DNA of 43,831 bases from Myxococcales bacterium (GTDB lineage: Bacteria; Myxococcota_A; UBA9160; UBA4427), in assembly GCA_012960035.1 (NCBI GenBank), contig DUBZ01000122.1, forward strand, positions 21,767 to 65,597. The letters are read 5' to 3'. Positions within the stretch are counted from its first letter, which is position 1. Every line of letters begins with the position of its first letter. The position numbers and the translations under genes were made by a program. The notes under the pieces were generated by a model that searched no databases, was not told where the DNA came from, and saw only the letters and a program-made list of their open reading frames with translations. Below are positions 15,929 through 23,463 of the stretch, piece after piece.

Positions 15929-16354
15929 ATGGAAGTCACGAACGAAGTCATGCCGACCAGTCCCGAACGCATCAAAGAGATGACGTCCGATGGCCCGGAC
16001 GGCCCCATCTACATGATCAACCTGCTGAAATTCAAAGAGAAGGCTGAATATGCAGACGGACGCGAAACCGACCTCAGCGGGTACGAGGCGTATCAGATTT
16101 ACTCGAAAGCCGTCAGCAAACTGCTGCCCAAATTCGGGGGCAAGGGTTTCTTCGCTGGAGACGTGACGTTCCTCGCTCTTGGACAGGTCGAAGACTTGTG
16201 GGATGAAGTCGCCATCGCGATGTACCCGAAACGGGCGGACCTTTGGCGCATGTCTTCGTCACCGGAATGGCAGGAAATCTCGGTCCACCGAACCGCAGGC
16301 TTGGCGGGACAGCTGAACATCGAAACCGTGGCGCAAAATGGAGCGTTCGCATAA
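15929..16354 (+). CDS. DUF1330-family protein
   Basis: The start is the ATG at 15929, seven bases after GGAG; an upstream in-frame ATG at 15887 lacks a site. The 141-aa product contains GPIYMINLLKFKEKAEY and YEAYQIYSKAVSKLLPKFGG, then VTFLALGQVEDLWDEVAIAM and YPKRADLWRMSSSPEWQEIS. This ferredoxin-like (dimeric alpha-beta barrel) pattern is typical of DUF1330. Biochemical role is unknown in the family. It is transcribed away from the haloalkane dehalogenase across a shared promoter region. Confidence 0.85.
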   Translation: MEVTNEVMPTSPERIKEMTSDGPDGPIYMINLLKFKEKAEYADGRETDLSGYEAYQIYSKAVSKLLPKFGGKGFFAGDVTFLALGQVEDLWDEVAIAMYPKRADLWRMSSSPEWQEISVHRTAGLAGQLNIETVAQNGAFA

Positions 16355-16847
16355 CGGGGCGAATATCGCGCGAACCTCGACTCGACCCTGCGTGCACGAG
16401 TCAGGCACAGGCTCGCATCGAGTTCGTTTCGCGCTCGCGCAGCGGCCGCCTGCGCTTAAGAGGCGCCTCGTCACTGATGGTGGGCCGCGCCTTCAAAAAC
16501 TGCTTCATCAGGTCGTCGTCTACGGGCACTTGGGTGAATCCGATTCGTTCTTTGCACTGCGCGTGTTCTCGATCGCAACGACAAGACAATCGAAAGTTTC
16601 AGTACCATTCGTTCTCTCAGATGCCAGTTACACCTTTCCCGCGACTTCAGCGCATCCCGACGTAAATTCATCGCGACAGCGCGGCAGAAGCCACAAGTGC
16701 GAAGTACGACCAGCCCATCCCTATGCCAATCGAAACGATCACTTTCGATTCCGTCGACTGCAGCTAAAATAGGGCGCAGCAACGTCAAGTAACCTTGTTT
16801 CTTTGATCGTGAGTGCAGACCTCGACTTCAGACTTAGGATAGAGAGC
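16355..16847. other. 493-bp gap, no supported gene
   Basis: No intact gene is recognised. On the minus strand around 16590-16410 an open stretch reads RIGFTQVPVDDDLMKQFLKA and then RPTISDEAPLKR, which looks coding-like and may be the relic of an unknown gene. The last bases hold the AGGA-type site of the Rieske gene. Confidence 0.4.
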
Positions 16848-17813
16848 ATGAGCAAGTTTCCGTTTCCGATACCGCATGGCTGGTTCGGCCTTTGTTTTTC
16901 GCACGAGCTCAAGACCGCTGAAGTAAAGAAGGTTCGTTTCTGCGGTCGTGATCTCGTGATGTTTCGCACCGAGTCGGGGAAGCCCGCGGCACTAGACAAC
17001 TATTGCCCCCACTTGGGTGCGCCTCTCAACCAGGGCAGTGTTGTGGGCGAGGCGTTGCGGTGTCCGTTTCATCACTGGCAGTGGGCACCAGATGGACAGT
17101 GCGTTGACATCCCGTATTCAAAACGAATTCCGAAGCGAGCGGTAGCCGAAACGATTCCGGTGCGCGAGATCAACGGCATGGTAATGGCATGGCACCATCC
17201 CGATGGCAGAGAGCCGTACTTTGACTTGCAAACCGTTGCGGGTCTGGAAACGAATCAAGACGAATGGGGTGAGGTCCACTACTACGAGCACGACTTGCCC
17301 ACCTGCGCGCAAGAGATTTCCGAAAACGACGTCGACACGGCACATTTCCAATTTTTGCACGGCATGCCCGCACTCAGTGAGGCGGAAGCCACGATCGATG
17401 GCCCCATCAAGCGAACGGTGCAGACCTTCCAGACGAGCGACAATTTCGTCGTCGGCGATGTCGAATCGGCTACTGAGTACTTAACAGTTCGCGAGTCGTA
17501 CGGTCCGGGCAGTGTTTCCGTATGGGCAAAGAACGTCGCCGGCTCTACGCCCGGAGTGATGGGCGAGTTCCTTCTATATAACGTCACCACTCCGGTAGAA
17601 GACGATCGAACCTTACTGCGTTGGTCGCTACTCCTGACGAAGAGCCTCGAAGAAGACGACATGGGCAAGACCCTGCTCTTCAGTTTCGCCGAAGGGGTAA
17701 AGGACGACATCCCGATATGGCGCGACAAGATCTACCGAGAGAATCCCGTGTTGTGCGACGGCGACGGCCCGATCGCCATTCATCGGAAATGGTTTTCGCA
17801 GTTCTACGTTTAG
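16848..17813 (+). CDS. Rieske non-haem iron oxygenase (KshA/DAF-36-like)
   Basis: The ATG at 16848 (MSKFPFPIPHGWF) is preferred; an in-frame start at 16803 adds an atypical tail. The 321-aa protein has a Rieske [2Fe-2S] centre with Cys53-Pro-His55 and Cys72-x-x-His75 (CPHLGAP, CPFHHW). The mononuclear iron site has ENDVDTAHFQFLHG, with His166 and His171 as ligands; an Asp in VKDDIPIW probably completes it. The ENDVD-x-x-HF-x-x-LHG pattern recalls 3-ketosteroid 9-alpha-hydroxylase KshA and the cholesterol 7-desaturase DAF-36/Neverland group. A steroid or other polycyclic substrate is therefore plausible. No reductase partner gene is in the window. Confidence 0.88.
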   Translation: MSKFPFPIPHGWFGLCFSHELKTAEVKKVRFCGRDLVMFRTESGKPAALDNYCPHLGAPLNQGSVVGEALRCPFHHWQWAPDGQCVDIPYSKRIPKRAVAETIPVREINGMVMAWHHPDGREPYFDLQTVAGLETNQDEWGEVHYYEHDLPTCAQEISENDVDTAHFQFLHGMPALSEAEATIDGPIKRTVQTFQTSDNFVVGDVESATEYLTVRESYGPGSVSVWAKNVAGSTPGVMGEFLLYNVTTPVEDDRTLLRWSLLLTKSLEEDDMGKTLLFSFAEGVKDDIPIWRDKIYRENPVLCDGDGPIAIHRKWFSQFYV

Positions 17814-17831
17814 AAGCACTCTTGTTTCGCC

Positions 17832-18359
17832 ATGACTGACATGGTCTCCATCAAGCATTGCGCACGGTATTTCCGGCAGACCCTTGTCGTAATTCTCACA
17901 ACAACCGTATCGATGGTTTGCTTCGTCGAAGTTGCGCGAGCACCGACGGTCAGCCAGATCATCGACGCGAGCGGCGATTTTTGGGCCTGTCGTTAAGCAC
18001 AGCGAAGAGGATACGGCGGCGAAAAGGTTGGTATTGGCGTAGAGGCCGAGGGCTTTGTTGCACCACTCGCGCACTTCACCCCAAGCACTGCGCTGACCCA
18101 ACTCGAATTCTGCCGAGGCGATACGTTTCCTGAATGGCAAGGTCACTTGCTGTTCGCGACCTTGGGACAAGCTCTGATTCGGGTACCGACAAACGAGGAC
18201 GGGAAACTCGATTGGACGAAATCCGATCGCAGCCTGCTGCTCTCACAACGATTGCGAATTCGCGATCTCGCGATTGATTCGGGCGCTTCGATTTACGCCG
18301 CAGTCGACAACGGTTGGTTGCTTCGCCTTGGTCCCGCCGACGACATTGCGCAACCGTGA
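17832..18359 (+). pseudogene. PQQ-dependent sugar dehydrogenase (YliI/GDH-B-like) relic
   Basis: A start at 17832 opens MTDMVSIKHCARYFRQTLVV with a hydrophobic, signal-like stretch, and runs 54 codons to an in-frame TAA (17994-17996). The same frame continues with GYGGEKVGIGVEAEGFVAPL, then CRGDTFPEWQGHLLFATLGQ, RLRIRDLAIDSGASIYAAVD and NGWLLRLG. This is the final blade of soluble aldose-sugar dehydrogenases (FPEWxGxLf, RIRDv, GxxYxxxD). Some 250 residues of the propeller, including the PQQ site, are missing. It is therefore an internally deleted, stop-interrupted remnant. Confidence 0.65.
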
Positions 18360-18368
18360 ATCGAGCCT

Positions 18369-19010
18369 CTAGAAAGATGGCTCAGTAGCAAAGTTCATCT
18401 CCACACCACTCGTTGGATGCTGGAAGCCGAGTTCGACCGCATGGAGCTTCATCTGCCCTGGGCCTGTCCCGTTGCCGTACAGCGGATCGCCCACGATCGG
18501 TATACCGAGCCCCCGTGCATGTGCGGCATGCACACGAAGCTGATGCGTACGTCCCGTGATCGGCACGAAAGAGATCCGGGTCCAGGCGTCTTCGATGCCA
18601 ATCTTCTCCCAATGCGTGATGCCGACTTTGCCATGTTCCGGGTCATAAATTTGATATGGACGATTGTCGATGTCCAAACGAAACGGAAGCTCGATCATCC
18701 CACGGTCGTCTGACAAAACACCGTCCAGCAGTGCGACATAGCGCTTGCGGGTTTCTCGTTTTTGGAACTGAATCGAAAGTTTCCGATGCGCATCCACGTT
18801 GCGCGCCACGACGAGTAACCCGGACGTGTCCATGTCGAGACGATGCACAGCAGGTTGCTCCGGCGCACCGGGATACATTTCACGGACTCTTTCGGCGACG
18901 CAGTCCCGTTTTTCTGGACCGCGCCCCGGAACCGAAAGCATTCCACTTATCTTATCGACGACGACGAAGGCTTCGTCTTCATGAACGACCTTCAAGCGCG
19001 GCTCGCTCAT
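18369..19010 (-). CDS. RluA-family pseudouridine synthase, catalytic half
   Basis: This is 213 aa from ATG 19010, which overlaps the stop of the preceding minus-strand gene by ATGA. It contains VVHEDEAFVVVDKISGMLSV (motif I region) and the catalytic HRLDMDTSGLLVVARN with its Asp. The family motifs YVALLDGVL and TGRTHQLRVHAAHARGLGIP follow, then IVGDPLYG. Enzymes of this group convert U to pseudouridine in rRNA or tRNA. It lacks an S4 domain. Its start has no good ribosome binding site, which fits coupled translation with the upstream gene. Confidence 0.9.
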   Translation of the reverse strand: MSEPRLKVVHEDEAFVVVDKISGMLSVPGRGPEKRDCVAERVREMYPGAPEQPAVHRLDMDTSGLLVVARNVDAHRKLSIQFQKRETRKRYVALLDGVLSDDRGMIELPFRLDIDNRPYQIYDPEHGKVGITHWEKIGIEDAWTRISFVPITGRTHQLRVHAAHARGLGIPIVGDPLYGNGTGPGQMKLHAVELGFQHPTSGVEMNFATEPSF

Positions 19011-19822
19011 GTGTCTAGCCCGCACAACATGAACCCAAGTATCGGTTGGCAGCGTGCCGCGCAACTTGGATAGAACTCGCCCGACACTCGACTCGAGTCG
19101 AGCTGTTCGGGATTGGGTTCAGATGTGCGCGCACCTGAAGCTTGCCCGTTCCAAAAAAACTCCGCGATTCCAACCGGTCGGAGCCCGTTGCGCACTGCAA
19201 AGGTGAGCAGCTTCGGCGCACAACATTCCCCCATACCGCCAGCGATCGGCGACCCCGGCAATGCGGCGTCCTTGAGTGCGCGAACTTCACCTCGAAAATT
19301 CTGGAACTTGTATTCAGAACACATTCGCTCCCAGAGTCCTTGCGATACGCGCCGACGGCGCGCTCCGGTCTCGGCCACCGGAGCCCCCGAAGCTTCAAGG
19401 CTGTTTATCTCCGTCGTCAGCCATTTGATCTCGCGCTGAGCCGGCAAGATCACGTCTTCATAGAGCTCTTCGCTTAGCAATGGCGGAACCCAACCATCGA
19501 TGATCCGCGCACCGCCGGTCAGCGCCGAAAATGCGCGGAGAAAGACCGTATTGCCTTCCGCATCAACGCATTCCAGCACGCCGAACATATTGCCTCTTTC
19601 CGCGAAGAGCCTTTCGAAACGAAGGCTCGGATCTGCATCGGCCTCAGCGGCGAGGTAGTCGAGACGTTGAAGCGTTTCGAATTCTTCCATCATCCCCAAT
19701 GCGTACGCTCTGGTTTGGCCCGCTGCCAGCGAATGTCGACGCCCGCAGTCTACGCAGTCGCCGGACACTCCGGTTTGGTTATTGACGAGGGGACTGTTCG
19801 AGAGCGTGGTCGCCTGACTCAT
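19007..19822 (-). CDS. N-terminal half of a long RluA-type pseudouridine synthase, encoded separately
   Basis: The 271-aa protein has CVDCGRRHSLAAGQ, then RFERLFAERGNMFGVLECVD, GNTVFLRAFSALTGGARIID and GWVPPLL. A central charged helix follows, then FAVRNGLRPVGIAEFFWNG, and it ends FYPSCAARCQPILGFMLCGL. This is the N-terminal extension that in many bacteria is fused in front of the RluA catalytic domain (about 550-aa proteins). The Cys pairs suggest metal binding. Here its TGA overlaps the ATG of the catalytic half (ATGA), so the two halves should be made together. Whether this is natural fission or a disabling mutation is unknown. Confidence 0.75.
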   Translation of the reverse strand: MSQATTLSNSPLVNNQTGVSGDCVDCGRRHSLAAGQTRAYALGMMEEFETLQRLDYLAAEADADPSLRFERLFAERGNMFGVLECVDAEGNTVFLRAFSALTGGARIIDGWVPPLLSEELYEDVILPAQREIKWLTTEINSLEASGAPVAETGARRRRVSQGLWERMCSEYKFQNFRGEVRALKDAALPGSPIAGGMGECCAPKLLTFAVRNGLRPVGIAEFFWNGQASGARTSEPNPEQLDSSRVSGEFYPSCAARCQPILGFMLCGLDT

Positions 19823-19952
19823 CTGATCTTTCGTCTACGGTTGATTTCGCATATAGAAAAACAAGTATCTCACGGTTCCTTCGAATCGCAAAGAAGCGAA
19901 CGGCCAGCGAGGGAACGCAACGAGTGAACACTGGTGAAGACACGACGCCGAC

Positions 19953-20852
19953 TTAGTAGTGCCAGGGAAAGCGACCGAAGTCCCGATCGCGTTTCTCCAG
20001 AAAGGCATCGCGGCCTTCTTCGGCTTCGTCGGTCATGTAGGCGAGACGCGTGGCTTCACCGGCGAAGACCTGCTGCCCCACCAAACCATCGTCGACCAGG
20101 TTCATCGCAAACTTTGCCATGCGTTGAGCCGTTGGACTCTTCGAGTTGATCTCCGCCGCCCATTCGAGCGCGGTCGCTTCGAGTTCGGCGTGGGGGACAA
20201 CGGCATTCACCATACCCATGTTGTGCGCTTGTTCGGCGGTATAGCCCTTGCCCATAAAAAAGATCTCGCGCGCGAACTTCTGCCCGATCTGTTTTGCGAG
20301 ATAAGCGGAGCCGTAGCCACCGTCAAAGCTCGCGACGTCCGTGTCGGTCTGCTTGAAGACAGCGTGTTCACGACTGGCCAACGTCAAATCGCAAATCACG
20401 TGAAGGCTGTGCCCGCCCCCAACTGCAAAGCCAGGCACCACCGCGATCACGACCTTGGGCATAAACCGAATAAGGCGCTGCACTTCGAGGATGTGCAGCC
20501 GGCCTGTGCGACCGGGGTCAATCGATTCGGCAGACTCACCACCCGCGTATTTGTAGCCATCTCGCCCTCGAATGCGCTGGTCTCCACCGCTGCAAAACGC
20601 CCAACCTCCATCGCGAGGCGAGGGACCGTTTCCGGTCAACAGAATGACGCCGACGTCGGTTGATCGGCGCGCATGATCGAGCGCACGGTCGAGTTCATCC
20701 ACAGTCTGCGGCCGAAAGGCGTTGCGCACTTCGGGGCGATGGAAGGCGATGCGCACGGTGCCTTGATCGACGGCTCGGTGGTACGTGATGTCCTCGAAGG
20801 AAAACTTCGGGACCACTTCCCAACGCGCGGGATCAAAAATCTCTGAAACCAT
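19953..20852 (-). CDS. menB: 1,4-dihydroxy-2-naphthoyl-CoA synthase
   Basis: The ATG at 20852 follows AGGAG by eight bases. The 299-aa crotonase-fold protein carries RPEVRNAFRPQTVDEL and FCSGGDQRIRGRDGY. It also has VVPGFAVGGGHSLHVICDLT (oxyanion hole) and DVASFDGGYGSAYLAKQIGQ. The MenB-specific tail EGRDAFLEKRDRDFGRFPWH is present. It closes the naphthoate ring of o-succinylbenzoyl-CoA in menaquinone synthesis. No other men genes are adjacent, so it stands alone here. Given the surrounding degradation genes, a repurposed ring-cleaving crotonase is a minor alternative, but the motifs are those of true MenB. Confidence 0.92.
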   Translation of the reverse strand: MVSEIFDPARWEVVPKFSFEDITYHRAVDQGTVRIAFHRPEVRNAFRPQTVDELDRALDHARRSTDVGVILLTGNGPSPRDGGWAFCSGGDQRIRGRDGYKYAGGESAESIDPGRTGRLHILEVQRLIRFMPKVVIAVVPGFAVGGGHSLHVICDLTLASREHAVFKQTDTDVASFDGGYGSAYLAKQIGQKFAREIFFMGKGYTAEQAHNMGMVNAVVPHAELEATALEWAAEINSKSPTAQRMAKFAMNLVDDGLVGQQVFAGEATRLAYMTDEAEEGRDAFLEKRDRDFGRFPWHY

Positions 20853-20890
20853 TATGCTGTCTCCTGTTCGGTCGAGCGCCCTGCGGCGCC

Positions 20891-21289
20891 TCAGCGCGGA
20901 CGATCATAGCGAGCTGACGACGGAAAGCGGCGCTCCAAAAAGTGGCCTGAATTACAGCGAATGCAATACGAACCGAAGCTCTTCCTCGGGCGATCTGGGC
21001 AGAGCGAAAAAAGCGATCTCAAATGGCCGTAGGTTGAGCCCGCTTTACGCGGCTCAAATAAAGTGGGCTTGAGCATCGCCTGCTCGCTGCCGCCGGACAA
21101 AATCTCGCGCCGTGGCGAGCCGCCGAACACGTAAGCAGCGCCCGAATTATCACCCCGACCGTCTGCGCCGTCGGCGCCTACGACAATAGTGCCGTCATCG
21201 ATCGCAACCGCGGTTCCGAACTCGTCGAACTCACTGCCATCGTGGCCATCACACGAGTCGAACGTTCGGGGGCATACTCTTATCGCTGA
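20891..21289 (-). pseudogene. FG-GAP-repeat protein fragment
   Basis: On the minus strand an open stretch without a usable start codon reads GSEFDEFGTAVAIDDGTIVV and then GADGADGRGDNSGAAYVFGG. This is the FG-GAP (integrin-alpha-type propeller) repeat pattern, with its Ca-binding D-x-D-G-x-like loop and G-A-x-Y-V-F strand. After about 21125 the frame continues as low-meaning sequence to a TGA at 20891. Only one repeat of a normally large secreted or surface protein remains. It lies upstream of menB and has no visible expression signals. Confidence 0.5.
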
Positions 21290-21415
21290 ATTAACTCCGA
21301 TTCAGAGAAGGAAACACGCAGTCCGGCTGAGATTCAACGGACCCCAGAACTTTGCCATTCTTGTTTTCGATCACAACAGTCTCGAGGTACGCAGGCTCGG
21401 CCGGGTCTTCAACGA

Positions 21416-22048
21416 CTACGAGCGGCGAGAGCGGGACTTCGCGAGACCAGCGGCCTTGAAGAGTGCCGAATGAAAGTGGCCAAGGTACGCAGCGGCCGGT
21501 GGCGCCGTGCGAGCGGTTACTTTGTCCGGCCAACGCATCAGCTCCTCATCACTTGCGCCAGCCTTGTGGCGCGCAAGGATGTCCTCTGGGTCGAAATCGA
21601 TGCCAATCGGGTTGATCGCAAAGCGGCCGTCTCGGAGAAACTCGTTGGTCGCTTCCAAAGACGAAAAGACGTCCACCTGAAGCTCGATCGCGTTGGAATC
21701 CGGGTCGCGGTAGTAGAAGGAAAGCGTTGCACCGTGGTTGACCGGCCAGACCGGTTCGATCCCAGCTTCTTTCAATCGCTCGTATGTCGCGAGCAGATCG
21801 CTGAGTGAGCCATAGGTGAACGCAATGTGATCAACCCCTGCCATCGCTCGCGTCTGGGGGATGACGGGCATGTTCAAGATTCCGAGACGATGATGTTCGT
21901 CGTCGTAAGTCATGAACGTCGCCATTTTGTCGCGATGAACGATCTTTGCACCCAGAACGAGCACGTACCAGTCGACGAGCTCTTTGTAGCGATTCGTCTT
22001 GAGAACGAAGTGTGCCAGCTTCGCGGGGCTGATGGTCGGTGCGTCCAT
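21416..22048 (-). CDS. VOC-family extradiol-dioxygenase-like protein
   Basis: This 210-aa protein starts at ATG 22048 with AAGGA upstream. The first strand LAHFVLKTNRYKELVDWYVL provides a His ligand, GVDHIAFTYGSL a second His, and NAIELQVDVF a Glu. This is the Fe/Mn triad of type I extradiol dioxygenases and other VOC enzymes. A YYRDPDSNAIELQ segment is typical of the family. The C-terminal region from GIDFDPEDILARHKAGASDE is an extra helical segment seen in biphenyl-diol dioxygenase III-like proteins. The substrate is unknown. It is the second extradiol-type gene in the window. Confidence 0.82.
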   Translation of the reverse strand: MDAPTISPAKLAHFVLKTNRYKELVDWYVLVLGAKIVHRDKMATFMTYDDEHHRLGILNMPVIPQTRAMAGVDHIAFTYGSLSDLLATYERLKEAGIEPVWPVNHGATLSFYYRDPDSNAIELQVDVFSSLEATNEFLRDGRFAINPIGIDFDPEDILARHKAGASDEELMRWPDKVTARTAPPAAAYLGHFHSALFKAAGLAKSRSRRS

Positions 22049-22125
22049 GTTCGCTGGGTTCCTTCGTAGGGTGGAGTCGGCGCGAAGCCGCAGAGTATCG
22101 CAGGGAACCTGAATATTTTATCGGG

Positions 22126-22896
22126 CTACTCGGGCTCTGAATAGAGGGGGCCATCGCACCATTCGGTGTGGTGCTCTTCGTCGCGAATGTCCCAGTCCGT
22201 TTCAGTGAACCGTCGAGCCTGAACGTCCAGCAGCAACCAAGCGGCGAACCGCGCGATCACATCGGGCCCAACGATTTGACCGCTCGACACGTAGCTCTCA
22301 TACGCGGGTCGAGCGGGGAATTCTTCTGTCGACAGGCGCATGAAGCCGCGCACAATGTCCGTGTCCACTAAGCCAGGCTTGAAGCCAGCAACCGCAATGC
22401 CACTGTCCGCCCACTCGGCTTGGAGTGCGCGTCGGAGTGTTTCGGAAGCTGCCTGCGCGATCGAGTAAGCGGCCGCTCCGGCCCGAGGGTTGGCGCCGGC
22501 GTCGGAGCCGATGAACAAGACTCGGCCGCCGTGAAGAAGACGTTCGCAATCGCGAGACAAGGCCCATCGCGCTTCAACGTTGGTCTCGAAAGAACCTCGC
22601 CAGTCTTGATCCGAAAGTTTGTTCAGCAGCCCGGTCTGGAAGTACCCCGCGCCGTGAAAGATGGCGCGGGGACCGGGTAGTTCTGACAACGCGGCTGTGA
22701 GCGCCGCGCGATGCGAAGGGACTGTGACGTCACCGGCACAACTCGTGATTCGTTCCGATGCTGAAGCGACCGCGTCGAGCGCGCTTTCGCGACGCCCCGA
22801 AACGAGGACGCGACAACCCCGACCTGCAAGCTCGGAAGCAAGTGCGGCTCCGATTCCCGACCCGCCGCCGGTGATCAGTATGGATACGAGGGGCAA
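22126..22896 (-). CDS. Short-chain dehydrogenase/reductase-like protein lacking the catalytic Lys
   Basis: A TTG start at 22896 (AAAGGA upstream) gives 256 aa. The N-terminus has ILITGGGSGIGAALASELAG (NAD(P) loop TGGGSGIG). The usual NNAG is replaced by HGAGYF, and FIGSDAG supplies a Ser. The active-site pattern YxxxK reads YSIAQ (in AAAYSIAQAASETLRR): Tyr is kept but Lys is Gln. PGLVDTDIVRGF follows. It probably keeps the Rossmann fold, but catalysis may be altered or lost. It lies 77 bases upstream of the VOC gene on the same strand, possibly in one transcript. Confidence 0.82.
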   Translation of the reverse strand: MPLVSILITGGGSGIGAALASELAGRGCRVLVSGRRESALDAVASASERITSCAGDVTVPSHRAALTAALSELPGPRAIFHGAGYFQTGLLNKLSDQDWRGSFETNVEARWALSRDCERLLHGGRVLFIGSDAGANPRAGAAAYSIAQAASETLRRALQAEWADSGIAVAGFKPGLVDTDIVRGFMRLSTEEFPARPAYESYVSSGQIVGPDVIARFAAWLLLDVQARRFTETDWDIRDEEHHTEWCDGPLYSEPE

Positions 22897-23159
22897 TGGG
22901 GAAGATCCTTTCCGTCAATCGAGCGCGATAGGTCGATCATCATTGGACCTGCCCCGACCGTACGCACGGTGAAACACCGCTTCATGCCGAGGATGTATTG
23001 CGTGTCGCACTCGGGCGAATATTGTTCAGCCTCCGCGACTGACTAGACCTCCTTGGTCGCCGATGCGGGGCTTCCCTGAACGAGACAATGCCTCAAGTCC
23101 GTCAATTGCACCCCACGGCGGTAAAACTGTGAAGTGGTTCACAGGAATGGGTAGCTTGA

Positions 23160-23339
23160 CCGGGCAGCCGTCGTTATCGGCTCCACTTTCCGAAGGACGG
23201 CCTGCCCCCTGCAAACGGATTTTGGTCGCTGTCTGTGTACGACGCGCAGACTCGGTCTCTCGTCGAGAACACCATCGCGCGCTACAGCATTGGCGATCGC
23301 ACCGACGGTCTCGTGCTGAAACGGTTGGGGAGTCACTGA
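23160..23339 (+). pseudogene. DUF1214-domain C-terminal relic
   Basis: An open frame bounded by stops at 23157-23159 and 23337-23339 has no plausible start. It reads RRYRLHFPKDGLPPANGFWS, then LSVYDAQTRSLVENTIARYS and IGDRTDGL. This matches the DUF1214 core (YxlhFpkgxlPPanxFWSltlYDa...lv.NpinRysIGDRt). The upstream DUF1254/DUF1214 body is missing. The preceding 22897-23159 shows no convincing gene, though a short plus frame near 22940-23044 ends PLHAEDVLRVALGRILFSLR and may be another relic. Confidence 0.65.
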
Positions 23340-23463
23340 AGTAGCTCGGTATAGAATCTTGCTATTCGGTAGCGTCTCTTTGCACCGCAGACATAGAAGC
23401 GCGCTTTGAAATCACGAAGTAGGCTCAAGCCGTTGGCATGCGATTAAGATTGGAGGCTTCATC

